10,544 bases of DNA from Candidatus Omnitrophota bacterium (GCA_016931435.1 JAFGET010000020.1:1-10544); one strand, 5' to 3'; positions 1 to 7,467 are shown, numbered from the stretch's first letter. The notes: generated by a model not told the origin, from the letters alone. A program made the numbers and translations.

Positions 1-157
1 GGAAAAATTCTAAGCACTAAATCCTAAATTCTAAACAAATCCTAACCCTACAAATCCTAAATATTAAGCTTACATATTTGGAACATTGGAAATTTGGAAT
101 TTAGAATTTGTTTAGCCTGCCTGCCGGCAGGGGTTTAGATATTAGTATTTAGGATTT
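1..157. repeat. AT-rich intergenic repeat mosaic with a GC palindrome
   Basis: There is no gene in 1-155. The stretch is built from variants of a short AT-rich word. A 16-base unit beginning AAATCCTAAAT occurs at 19-34 and 52-67 as near-identical direct copies and at 142-157 in inverted orientation (15 of 16 matches to the 52-67 copy). A second pair, 31-45 and 101-115, is inverted with 14 of 15 matches. Between the arms lies a perfect 12-base palindrome, CCTGCCGGCAGG, at 120-131. The inverted copy at 142-157 runs into the stop codon of the helicase gene (156-158). It could fold at the 3' end of that mRNA and act as a transcript end or stabiliser, or be a dispersed repeat. There is no clear T-run after a compact GC stem, so I do not call it an intrinsic terminator. 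The array may continue beyond the left window edge. Confidence 0.6.
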
Positions 158-3100
158 AAACTTCCTGTTGACTTAAGTCGTCTAAATAAATCAGGACTCC
201 TTTTACCTTCTTGCCCTTATAAATCTCCCTGACGATCTTTTTATACTTTTCTATTTGCTCAATATAGCCGGCTTTTTTATCCCTTTTGCTTTTATAATCT
301 ATGACCAAGGCATCTTTAGCGGTAACAATCATCCGGTCGATCCTGAAGGTATTGCCGTAATTATCAACGACCTCCTTTTCCGTATAGACTTCTGCCTGAG
401 GAATATCAAAATATTTCCGCAACTGTTTATCTTCCAATATCTTCAAAACAGCCTTTTTGTAATCCATAAGCTCCGATATATTAGGAAAACGGGCCTCTGC
501 CTTATTCATCACCTGTTTAACCAAAGCCCCCGTATCTTGACCCCGGATATTACCAATGCAAGACAACATATAATGCAGTACCTCCCCGCGCTGCATATTT
601 TTCCTCTGGCGCACCACGCTCTCATCGACAAACTCATCCTTCAACAGATTGACCCAATCCCGGTATTCTGAAGGAGGGATATCTAAAGAGAGCGCTTCTT
701 TATCCGGCCTCTTGCGCTTTAAGGCCAAGACCCGGCCGTATTCTTTGTTGCCATCTCCGATCAAAAGGCTTGCTAAATTAAAGGACTTTTCCCTGCCTGG
801 TAAAATAAAAATATAAAGCTCATCCTGCGGCCGGGTAAATGCTACGTAGATACTGTTTAGCTCATCGATAAAGGACTTGATATACTCATTACGGTAGAGT
901 TGGTTTAAATTACGGGAAAAATCCGTGTACCTTCTTTTCAGATAAAAAAGCCTTAAGTCAGCGCCGTCCGGTTCCACCACTTCCCTGTTCACCTTGATAT
1001 TCATCTCAAAAAAAGGTATGATCACCACCGGAAATTCAAGCCCCTTTGCCTTATGGATAGTCAGGATTTTTATCGCCTCGTTTTCTCTGGTATCGACATA
1101 AAGTTTTTCATCGGGCGCCTCTTCAAAAAACTCTAAAAATGACTGGATGCTGCCGTGTTCTTCTTCATTTTCTTTGACCAATTCCAATAACCGCATAAAA
1201 AAACCCTGGTGATCGTAAAAATCCGTACCCAGCTTGAACTTATAATAGATACTGACTAAAAGTTCATAGAGCGGCACGAACCCGACACTTTTGAAGAAAT
1301 CTTCGATAAGGCTATTCCATGCTTTCGGAAATTCCCTGCGAAAAGCCCGGTATAAATATGTATCCGCATGATCTCTGTTTTTAAAAGAAAAAATAAAACC
1401 GGCTATTTTTTTTCCTTTTATCCCGCTTGCCTTCTGGAAGATTTCCCCCAACAGGAAAGAGGCAAACGATAAATCATCTATGGGAGAATTAAGAAATTTT
1501 AAAAAAGATATGAGTTCCTTGATAAAAGTGTTTTTCCTGACATTCAGCGTCTTTTCCGATTCAACCGCGATATTTTCTTCAATAAGCCAGGAGGTCAAAG
1601 CCTCTACTTCGTCGTTAGTCCTGGCTAAAAGCGCGATATCCCCCAAGAAAAACCTTTTCCCAAGGTCTTTGATAAGAAACAGCAGTTTTCCCCTGAGAGC
1701 CAAAAGGGCTTCTTCTTTTGGCTCCTGGTCAAGCATTTCCCAACGGACATAACCACCTGTTTTATCCGGTATTGCCTGCTGCCGGGAATCGGAAAAAACC
1801 TCCGTCACCTTGCTTATATCTTCGGGTAAAAGCTGAAGCCCCGCATTTTTTAATCCTTCTCTTTTTTTAAAAAAACCCTCTAAATTCTCTTTTGAAAAGA
1901 CGCGGTTATTAAATTCCACGATCTCATGGCGGCTGCGGTAATTTTTGTTCAAAACAGTGACGCTGGTATCAAAGGCGCCCAGGCGTTTTTTTACCAGATC
2001 AGCCAAAGAAGCCTCGCCTCCCCGGAAACGGTAGATCGCCTGCTTTTTATCTCCGACATAAAAAAGCGAACCGCCGGTTGAAAGCGCCTCTTCTACCATT
2101 AAAAAAAGGTTTTCCCACTGCAGGACGCTGGTATCCTGGAATTCATCGAGCAAAAAATGCCGGAAGCGCCCGGCTAGCCGGTAATAAAGCTCGGGAAGGC
2201 TGAATGATCTTTCGTTAAAAAGCCCCTGCGCCTCTTTATTCAGCGCCTCTAAGAACAAGACATCATCCTCGCGGGAAGATTTCTTAAGGTCGCCTCTTAA
2301 GGCGCTGAAGATCTCGATATAATGATCAAATATCGAAGCCGATTCAAGTTCACACAGCTGGCTTAGTTTCTTCCGGATGTCTTTCCAGGCTTGATCGGCT
2401 TTTTTATCGACAAACTCGCCTTTATTAACCGGTAAGTCTTCTCTTCTAAAGAAGTAGGAAAGGTCATCGATATCAAACCCGTCTTTATTTCTCTCCAGAA
2501 AAACAGAAAGGGCATTTGAAAAATTCTTGTTTATCCCCCGGGCTGATAAGTCGTTAAGTCCGCGCATAATTTTTAAGATACCCTGCTTAAGCAGTATGAT
2601 ATCCTTGAACCGGACCTTGCTGGGGATAAAATCACCGGGATATTTATTGCTTTTGGCGTATAAAGAAACAATGCTTTTTAAGATATCTTTTTTAGGAAGC
2701 CAGGCAGCCTGATTTTCAGTATATAGATAGTACTTTAAAAAATTACGGAAAAGCTCCTTTACCGCGCGGTCATTGCCCGCTTTATCTATGAGTTTATCCA
2801 GGCAATATTCTAAATATACGGCGTAATCCTCGTGTGTCTTAAAACCCGCGGATAGGTCCAACTTAAAAGCGCACCCTGAAAGTATGGCATTGATGAAACT
2901 ATCGATAGTCTCAACCTGAAAAAAATTATAATTTCTGAACAGGTAATCCGTGATTTTCCGCGCTTTTTTTTGCAGAGGCGAAGAGGTATCAAGGGCAGCC
3001 TTCTTTAAAAACTCCAGTATCCTTTCCTTCATTTCGATGGCGGCCTTATTGGTGAAAGTGATCGCCAGGATACTGTTTAAAGGAATCTCTTTTTCTTTGA

Positions 3101-3200
3101 GGGAAGGGGCAAAGATGAGCTCGATGTATCTTTTGGCCAAGGCATAGGTCTTGCCTGAGCCGGCTGAAGCCTCTGTGATTATGACGTGGGGAGATTCCAT
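156..3200 (-). CDS. AddA/RecB-like UvrD-family helicase with C-terminal nuclease
   Basis: This 1014-residue superfamily 1 helicase-nuclease probably processes double-strand DNA ends for recombination. All helicase motifs are visible: Walker A ASAGSGKT at 11-18, motif Ia ITFTNKAA at 47-54, Walker B LLDEFQDTS at 350-358, motif III around VGDKKQAIYRF at 382-392, motif IV NKNYRS at 418-423, motif V TIHKAKGLEF at 714-723 and motif VI YVAFTRPQDELY at 785-796. The C-terminus carries a RecB/AddA-type nuclease: H876, E937, D955 in RIDR, and D968/K970 in VIDYKS. AddA and RecB are usually about 1150-1250 residues, so this is a compact member. AddA normally pairs with AddB, often the adjacent gene, but no addB lies here; the gene stands alone, divergent from rpmB. 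The ATG at 3200 has only a weak, distant AAGG upstream. A plausible promoter at 3209-3237 would give a very short leader. The family call is secure; AddA identity versus an orphan helicase-nuclease is not. Confidence 0.9.
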   Translation of the reverse strand: MESPHVIITEASAGSGKTYALAKRYIELIFAPSLKEKEIPLNSILAITFTNKAAIEMKERILEFLKKAALDTSSPLQKKARKITDYLFRNYNFFQVETIDSFINAILSGCAFKLDLSAGFKTHEDYAVYLEYCLDKLIDKAGNDRAVKELFRNFLKYYLYTENQAAWLPKKDILKSIVSLYAKSNKYPGDFIPSKVRFKDIILLKQGILKIMRGLNDLSARGINKNFSNALSVFLERNKDGFDIDDLSYFFRREDLPVNKGEFVDKKADQAWKDIRKKLSQLCELESASIFDHYIEIFSALRGDLKKSSREDDVLFLEALNKEAQGLFNERSFSLPELYYRLAGRFRHFLLDEFQDTSVLQWENLFLMVEEALSTGGSLFYVGDKKQAIYRFRGGEASLADLVKKRLGAFDTSVTVLNKNYRSRHEIVEFNNRVFSKENLEGFFKKREGLKNAGLQLLPEDISKVTEVFSDSRQQAIPDKTGGYVRWEMLDQEPKEEALLALRGKLLFLIKDLGKRFFLGDIALLARTNDEVEALTSWLIEENIAVESEKTLNVRKNTFIKELISFLKFLNSPIDDLSFASFLLGEIFQKASGIKGKKIAGFIFSFKNRDHADTYLYRAFRREFPKAWNSLIEDFFKSVGFVPLYELLVSIYYKFKLGTDFYDHQGFFMRLLELVKENEEEHGSIQSFLEFFEEAPDEKLYVDTRENEAIKILTIHKAKGLEFPVVIIPFFEMNIKVNREVVEPDGADLRLFYLKRRYTDFSRNLNQLYRNEYIKSFIDELNSIYVAFTRPQDELYIFILPGREKSFNLASLLIGDGNKEYGRVLALKRKRPDKEALSLDIPPSEYRDWVNLLKDEFVDESVVRQRKNMQRGEVLHYMLSCIGNIRGQDTGALVKQVMNKAEARFPNISELMDYKKAVLKILEDKQLRKYFDIPQAEVYTEKEVVDNYGNTFRIDRMIVTAKDALVIDYKSKRDKKAGYIEQIEKYKKIVREIYKGKKVKGVLIYLDDLSQQEV

Positions 3201-3208
3201 ATAGGTTG

Positions 3209-3237
3209 ATTTTACCTTGACAATAGAGACTTTTCAA
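3209..3237 (-). promoter_or_regulatory. Candidate sigma70 promoter for the helicase gene
   Basis: Read on the minus strand, TTGAAA (3232-3237) is followed by a 17-base spacer and TAAAAT (3209-3214), one mismatch from consensus in each box. Transcription would start near 3202, only about two bases before the ATG at 3200, giving an almost leaderless mRNA. This fits the lack of a well-placed Shine-Dalgarno sequence. The region is AT-rich, so a chance match is possible. Confidence 0.45.
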
Positions 3238-3244
3238 GTATACT
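3217..3244 (+). promoter_or_regulatory. Candidate sigma70 promoter for rpmB
   Basis: A perfect -35 box TTGACA (3217-3222) is separated by 16 bases from TATACT (3239-3244), five of six matches to the -10 consensus. It points at rpmB and predicts a start near 3251 and a leader of about 107 bases. It overlaps the minus-strand promoter at 3209-3237 along most of its length, so polymerase could occupy only one at a time. Confidence 0.6.
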
Positions 3245-3274
3245 TTCCCTAAAGATAATTGCAGGCTGGAATCG

Positions 3275-3309
3275 TCCCGTTCCGTTCTTCTAATATATAC
3301 TTAACGGGA
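3275..3309 (+). other. Short stem-loop in the rpmB leader
   Basis: TCCCGTT (3275-3281) can pair perfectly with AACGGGA (3303-3309) across a 21-base AT-rich loop. It lies in the predicted rpmB 5' leader, about 50 bases before the start codon. A seven-pair stem with a long loop is weak evidence of a regulatory structure; I record it because r-protein leaders are often regulated. It matches no riboswitch I know. Confidence 0.25.
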
Positions 3310-3344
3310 ACTCGTCAATTATCTTGAAAAATTATTTCAGCGGG

Positions 3345-3350
3345 AAGGGG
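3345..3350 (+). promoter_or_regulatory. Ribosome binding site deciding the rpmB start
   Basis: A purine-rich AAGGGG at 3345-3350 leaves only one base to the ATG at 3352 but seven bases to the in-frame ATG at 3358. Normal spacing therefore favours 3358 and removes two N-terminal residues (Met-Ile) from the longest reading. Confidence 0.6.
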
Positions 3351-3357
3351 AATGATC

Positions 3358-3585
3358 ATGTTAAAAATATGCGCGATATGTAAAAAAGGGTCGCAAAAAG
3401 GAAGAAGCGTTGTACGTAAAGGTATGGCCAAGAAAAAAGGTGGGACCGGCAGAAAAACTGTGCGCACTACCAAACGCGAGTTTCTCCCTAATCTTCAAAA
3501 AATACGCATAATATTAAACGGCAGGAAACAAACTGCTTTTGTCTGCACTAAGTGCATCAAAAAAGGGCTTATCCGCAAGGCCTAA
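3358..3585 (+). CDS. rpmB: Large ribosomal subunit protein bL28 (four-cysteine form)
   Basis: This 75-residue basic protein is bL28, a structural component of the large ribosomal subunit. The core is recognisable at residues 37-51, where TKREFLPNLQ is the family hallmark. It carries two CxxC pairs, C5/C8 and C63/C66, which together make a zinc-ribbon (the C+ form of bL28). Many bacteria have a C-minus paralogue or only that form. The N-terminal half is richer in Lys and Arg than usual and includes a run of AKKKGG type around residues 24-29. I chose the second ATG (3358) over 3352 because of the ribosome binding site spacing. It is the only plus-strand gene in the window, divergent from the helicase-nuclease and convergent with recJ, and appears to be a single-gene unit with its own promoter. 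Confidence 0.93.
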   Translation: MLKICAICKKGSQKGRSVVRKGMAKKKGGTGRKTVRTTKREFLPNLQKIRIILNGRKQTAFVCTKCIKKGLIRKA

Positions 3586-3600
3586 ATCCAAAAGTCCCTG

Positions 3601-3637
3601 GCTCTGGAACTATTTGATCCCATGTAAGTTACAGAGC
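3601..3637. terminator. Possible bidirectional hairpin between convergent rpmB and recJ
   Basis: GCTCTG (3601-3606) pairs with CAGAGC (3632-3637), and after one mismatch AACT (3608-3611) pairs with AGTT (3627-3630), giving a ten-pair interrupted stem with a 15-base loop. It sits in the 68-base gap between two converging genes, where a shared transcript end is expected. Neither side has a proper T-run directly after the stem, so it is not a classical intrinsic terminator. Confidence 0.3.
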
Positions 3638-3653
3638 AAAAGCTGCCGGTTAT

Positions 3654-5342
3654 CTAGCTGAAGAATATATCCTTGACTTCTAGAAGCATGCTATCTATCC
3701 CTGCCCAGCTATCCAGCTTCAGAGAATAAACCAGGTCTATTTTTTCGGCATTTTTTAAGCTATCCCTGGCAGAGCCCATCCTGAAAGCAATACACTGATG
3801 ATTGATGCTTCCGTCGGTAACCCAAAATTTCAAGGTATCCCTGCCTAAGACCTGCGGTTCGCTTTTAAGCCGCAAGCTGCGCGTAAAAAAAAGTGGCTGA
3901 GGGTTATCTGCCCCAAAAGGCTCAAGCCTCTCTATTTCAGCGACAAATCCCTCATTCAGGTCAGATAAACTAAGCTCCATATCCACCTCGAGGCTAGGCA
4001 GAAGATCCTCCAGGCGCAGCTTTTTAAAAGCAAAATCATTGATACGCCTTCTGAAATCTCCTATCTTATCCCTGTCGATAACCAGGCCTACGGCGTGGCT
4101 ATGGCCACCGAAATTATCCAGAATATCCTTACATTCCGTAAGCGCCTCTAATAAATGGAAGCTCCTGATAGAACGCCCGGAGCCTTTACATGACTTATGC
4201 GCCCGGGAAATAAGGATCGTCGGGCGCCAGAAACGGTCCGCTATTTTTGAAGCGACTACGCCCAAAACACCCTGATGCCAATTATCTCCGGCAAGCACGA
4301 TTACCTTATGCTCTTTAAAATTGACTTCTTTATTGATCAGGTCTTCGGCTTCGCGTAAAATACCGCTTTCTATTTTCTGCCGCTCTCGGTTATGTTTTTC
4401 AATGCTCTCTGCCAATTCATCGGCTTTTTCTTTTTTTTTGGCGAGCAACAAATCCAAAGAAATATCTGCGCGGTCCATGCGGCCGCTGGCATTTAGACGC
4501 GGCCCCAGGATATAACTGATAAAGCCACAGGTGACTTTCTTATCTTTGATGCCGCTTGATTCTATCAATGCATTTAATCCTATCCTGCGGCAGGATGAGA
4601 TCTTCTTCAGCCCCTCTTTGACAATAATACGGTTCTCTCCGGTCAAGGGAACGACATCGGCTACTGTCCCTAAAGTAACCAAGTCTAGATCGTCAAAAAG
4701 CTTACGGCTAAGTAATGCCTGGGCGAATTTAAAAGCTACCCCTACCCCGGCTAAGTCCCGATAAGGATAATTACACCCCGCTACCTTGGGGTTGATCACG
4801 CAGGAAGCAGGCGAGGGCCCAGGGACAACGGGCTCATGATGGTCGGTAACGATCACCTCTATATTGTGTCTTCTGAGTTCATCGATCTCCTGATGGCTGT
4901 TTATGCCGCAGTCTGCGGTGATTAATAAGGAGGCACTATGCTGCTTCACCAGTTGCAGGATATTCTTATTCAACCCGTAACCCTCCTTGATCCTATGCGG
5001 CAGATAATGATGGGCCTTAAGCCCTGCCTTCGTCAAAGTCTCTTTAAGCAAAGTAACCGAAGTAACCCCGTCTACGTCATAATCGCCGAAAATCAAAACA
5101 TTATCCTTTTTTTGAGCTTGTTCCCTGACTAGCCGCAAGGCTTCCTGCATCTGGGAAAAAAGATACGGATGGTGTAAATCGCTTAGGCTTGCCCTCAAGA
5201 ATTTTTCAGCCTCTGAGATATTTTTTATCCCGCGATTGACTAAAATCTGGGCTAAATTCCCGGATACGCCTAATTCTTTGCTGATAGAGTTCTTTAAAGG
5301 ATGGTGGGTGGGGGCGATCTTTAGTATCTTATGGGATGGCAT
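3654..5342 (-). CDS. recJ: Single-stranded-DNA-specific exonuclease RecJ
   Basis: RecJ degrades single-stranded DNA 5' to 3' in recombinational and mismatch repair. The 562-residue protein has normal family length. The DHH phosphoesterase motifs are all present: GDYDVDG at 86-92, TADCGI at 142-147, TDHH at 166-169, and VADVVPL at 228-234 with the fourth aspartate. The linker and DHHA1 domain follow, with GPRLNASGRMD at 280-290 and FGGHSHAVGL at 411-420. The C-terminal OB-fold contains the conserved RLEPFGADNPQP at 472-483. The ATG at 5342 is preceded by AGGA (5349-5352) six bases upstream. Its start is 16 bases downstream of the argS stop, so the two are cotranscribed. It is the last gene of the minus-strand run and ends 68 bases from convergent rpmB. 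No key residue is missing. Confidence 0.97.
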   Translation of the reverse strand: MPSHKILKIAPTHHPLKNSISKELGVSGNLAQILVNRGIKNISEAEKFLRASLSDLHHPYLFSQMQEALRLVREQAQKKDNVLIFGDYDVDGVTSVTLLKETLTKAGLKAHHYLPHRIKEGYGLNKNILQLVKQHSASLLITADCGINSHQEIDELRRHNIEVIVTDHHEPVVPGPSPASCVINPKVAGCNYPYRDLAGVGVAFKFAQALLSRKLFDDLDLVTLGTVADVVPLTGENRIIVKEGLKKISSCRRIGLNALIESSGIKDKKVTCGFISYILGPRLNASGRMDRADISLDLLLAKKKEKADELAESIEKHNRERQKIESGILREAEDLINKEVNFKEHKVIVLAGDNWHQGVLGVVASKIADRFWRPTILISRAHKSCKGSGRSIRSFHLLEALTECKDILDNFGGHSHAVGLVIDRDKIGDFRRRINDFAFKKLRLEDLLPSLEVDMELSLSDLNEGFVAEIERLEPFGADNPQPLFFTRSLRLKSEPQVLGRDTLKFWVTDGSINHQCIAFRMGSARDSLKNAEKIDLVYSLKLDSWAGIDSMLLEVKDIFFS

Positions 5343-5358
5343 GCATATTCCTGGTAAG

Positions 5359-7005
5359 CTACATTTTTTCAGGCCGAGAAATACCTAAAAGCTTCAGCCC
5401 TTCTGAAAGGACAACCTTGGTTGCCTCAAGCAAGACTACCCTTGCCTGCGTTAATTTTGCTTCTTGGCCCAATACCCGGTGCTGGTCGTAAAAACAGTGG
5501 AAGCTTTCAGCCAGCTCCTGCAGATAGACCGTGAGCATATAGGGGTCCTGCGTCTTAAGGCAGATCTCCAGAGTAAAAGAAAACTGCCATAATTTTTTAA
5601 TCAGGGCTATCTCTTCTTTTTCTTTAAGCAGTGATAGATCCAGGCGCCTTAAATCGATCTTGCCGGGGCAGTTACGTAAAATACCGCTAATCCTGGCATA
5701 GGCATACTGCGTGTAATAAACCGGATTCTCCGCTGTCTGTTTTTTGGCTACCTCTAAATCAAAATCCAGGTGGCTTGAGGTGCGGCGCATAAGAAAGAAA
5801 AAACGGGAAGCATCTTTACCTACCTCATCCAGGATCTCTCTTAAGGTAATATACTGGCCGCGGCGAGTAGACATCTGCACGGGCTTGCCTTCTCTAAAAA
5901 TCGAGGCTAATTGGACGATGATGACGGATAAGGACCCCGCGGGCTTTCCTAGCGCCATAACCGCAGCTTTTAATCTGTTAATATATCCGTGGTGATCCGG
6001 CCCCCAGAGGTTTATCAATAGACGGAAACCGCGCCTGAATTTTTCGCGGTGATAAGCGATATCGGGGGCAAGATAAGTATAAGAGCCGTCGCTTTTTATG
6101 ACCACCCTGTCTTTATCGTCTCCGAAGATGGTAGACTTAAACCAAAGAGCGCCCTCCTGCTCAAATAAAAAATCTTTTTTCCTTAAAAACGAAAATACCT
6201 TTTTTATCTTACCGCTTTTTCTTAATGACTTCTGGCTATACCAATAATCGAATTTAACGCCAAAATCAGCCAGTTCTTTTTTGATCACATTTAAAATATA
6301 CCTGGTGCCGTATTCGCAAAGATCCCTGCTTTCTAGCCCCTTGGCTTTGATTTCTCTTGCGATATCACGGATGTATTCCCCCTGATAGTGGTCTTCGGGG
6401 AATTCGATATTTTCACCCGATAATTCCTTAAGCCTTAAGGCTATAGAATTACCTAAAATATTTATCTGGTTTCCCTCATCATTAAGGTAATACTCCCTTT
6501 TGACTTTAAAGCCCAGGAACAACATGATATTTGCCAATACATCCCCGACTACGGCCTGACGCGCATGCGCCACGGATAGCGGGCCGGTAGGGTTAGCGCT
6601 GACAAATTCTATCAAGACTGGTTTTTTCCTGCCGTAATCCTGCCTTAAAGAAATTTCTCTTTTAAGATAAATATCCCCCAACTCTTCCTGGAAATATCTA
6701 TCTGCCAGATAAAAATTGATGAATCCGGCCCCTTCCGCTTTAACTTCTTTTACACAATCCCTGAGTGGATGGCCTTTTGAATTTAGCTCTTTTTTTACGT
6801 TTTCCAAAAGAAGTAAGGCGATATCGCGCGGTGATTTTTTCAATGGCTTGCTTAGGCGCAAAGCGATATTGCTGGAAAGCTCCCCGAAACGGCTGTCTGA
6901 GGGCAGATCAAGGATAGGCTCTTCTTTAAAAATTAAATCCGGCCAAGACTTCTTGAGCGCATCTTTTAATACATCGACAATATATGGCTGTATATTTTTC
7001 TTCAT
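5359..7005 (-). CDS. argS: Arginyl-tRNA synthetase
   Basis: This class I enzyme charges tRNA-Arg with arginine using ATP in the cytoplasm. Its 548 residues match the family length. The N-terminal additional domain spans roughly 1-105 and includes FGELSSNIA at 40-48. The catalytic domain begins near 128 with IEFVSANPTGPL at 132-143. The usual HIGH signature is replaced by SVAH at 144-147, keeping the last histidine, followed by ARQA. The second signature region reads MSTRRG at 378-383 instead of KMSKS, as is common in ArgRS. WGPDHHGYINRL is at 334-345. The DALR anticodon-binding domain occupies about 430-548, starting near YTQYAYARI. The ATG at 7005 has no clear Shine-Dalgarno sequence. It lies 43 bases after the rsfS stop, so it may rely on readthrough from rsfS or on an unrecognised site. 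The recJ gene follows within 16 bases. Confidence 0.97.
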   Translation of the reverse strand: MKKNIQPYIVDVLKDALKKSWPDLIFKEEPILDLPSDSRFGELSSNIALRLSKPLKKSPRDIALLLLENVKKELNSKGHPLRDCVKEVKAEGAGFINFYLADRYFQEELGDIYLKREISLRQDYGRKKPVLIEFVSANPTGPLSVAHARQAVVGDVLANIMLFLGFKVKREYYLNDEGNQINILGNSIALRLKELSGENIEFPEDHYQGEYIRDIAREIKAKGLESRDLCEYGTRYILNVIKKELADFGVKFDYWYSQKSLRKSGKIKKVFSFLRKKDFLFEQEGALWFKSTIFGDDKDRVVIKSDGSYTYLAPDIAYHREKFRRGFRLLINLWGPDHHGYINRLKAAVMALGKPAGSLSVIIVQLASIFREGKPVQMSTRRGQYITLREILDEVGKDASRFFFLMRRTSSHLDFDLEVAKKQTAENPVYYTQYAYARISGILRNCPGKIDLRRLDLSLLKEKEEIALIKKLWQFSFTLEICLKTQDPYMLTVYLQELAESFHCFYDQHRVLGQEAKLTQARVVLLEATKVVLSEGLKLLGISRPEKM

Positions 7006-7048
7006 TGCTAGAGTGATATTAAGAAAGGGGTGGTTTGGAGGCGCTCTT

Positions 7049-7408
7049 TTATCTGGCTATGTCCCTGGGGATACGCAGGCGTTTGGCATCTGACCAAAGC
7101 TTCTCTAAAGCATAAAACTCTCTCAATGGCTTATAAAATATGTGGGCTACCACCGATGAAAAATCCAAGACCGTCCAACCGGAGGCGTCGCCAGATACAG
7201 CCCTGGAGAGAGATTTTATCCTGTCTTTAGCTAAATCTTCTTCAATAGCCTGCGCAATGGCATTTACCTGCCTTAAAGAAGTACCGCTAAGGATAACAAA
7301 ATAATCGCAAAAACTTGAAACCTTACGCATATCCAAAACGGTCACTTTTTCTGCCTTCTTATCGCGGGCAACCGCCGCAATGCGCAAAGCAATATGTTTT
7401 GTTTCTAT
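7049..7408 (-). CDS. rsfS: Ribosomal silencing factor RsfS (Iojap/DUF143), probable AUA start
   Basis: RsfS binds uL14 on the large subunit and blocks subunit joining, slowing translation under nutrient limitation. Typical features are DKKAEKVTVLD near the N-terminus, the DYFVILSGTS strand-turn, GWTVLDFSSVVAHIF and the C-terminal REFYALEKLWSDA. The start is unusual. The first canonical codon is TTG at 7385-7387, with no ribosome binding site near it and an N-terminus about seven residues short. Upstream in frame is ATA at 7406-7408, exactly nine bases after a perfect AAGGAGG (7418-7424); an in-frame TAA at 7415-7417 limits further extension. Starting at ATA gives 119 residues and 15 residues before DKKAE, which agrees with my recollection of Bacillus YqeL. 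I therefore extend the gene to 7408; a conservative reading is 7049-7387. It lies between the DUF5679 gene and argS in the same run. Confidence 0.9.
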   Translation of the reverse strand: METKHIALRIAAVARDKKAEKVTVLDMRKVSSFCDYFVILSGTSLRQVNAIAQAIEEDLAKDRIKSLSRAVSGDASGWTVLDFSSVVAHIFYKPLREFYALEKLWSDAKRLRIPRDIAR

Positions 7409-7416
7409 TGCTAGTT

Positions 7417-7425
7417 ACCTCCTTC
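7417..7425 (-). promoter_or_regulatory. Perfect Shine-Dalgarno sequence of rsfS
   Basis: Minus-strand GAAGGAGGT at 7417-7425 contains the full AAGGAGG core (7418-7424). No ATG, GTG or TTG in any frame lies at normal distance from it. The in-frame ATA at 7406-7408 begins nine bases downstream, and the TTG at 7387 is 30 bases away. The site therefore argues for a non-canonical start. Confidence 0.75.
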
Positions 7426-7446
7426 TAGGAAATAATAAGGAGCGTT

Positions 7447-7467
7447 AAAAAATAATAGGCTTATTAT
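7447..7467 (-). terminator. Weak AT-rich hairpin with T-run between DUF5679 gene and rsfS
   Basis: On the minus strand ATAATA pairs with TATTAT around an AGCC loop (7452-7467) and runs directly into a stretch of six T at 7447-7452. The stem is only AT pairs, so any termination would be leaky. It could lower rsfS, argS and recJ expression relative to the upstream small gene, or mean nothing. Confidence 0.25.

Noticed and set aside
1..157. CRISPR-like array in the left-edge repeats
   Set aside because: The repeats are degenerate, both direct and inverted, with uneven and very short spacers, and no cas genes are present.
255..671. 138-residue plus-strand reading frame antisense to the helicase gene
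   Set aside because: It is a shadow of the nuclease domain coding region, with no recognisable motifs and no good ribosome binding site.
3046..3237. 63-residue minus-strand reading frame overlapping the start of the helicase gene
   Set aside because: It overlaps the Walker A region of the helicase in another frame and has no family features.
3352..3357. Upstream ATG giving rpmB two extra residues
   Set aside because: It is only one base from the purine-rich ribosome binding site; the ATG at 3358 has normal spacing.
4582..4596. Palindrome with arms ATCCTGC and GCAGGAT
   Set aside because: It lies within conserved recJ coding sequence (Ser-Ser-Cys-Arg-Arg) and has no partner elsewhere.
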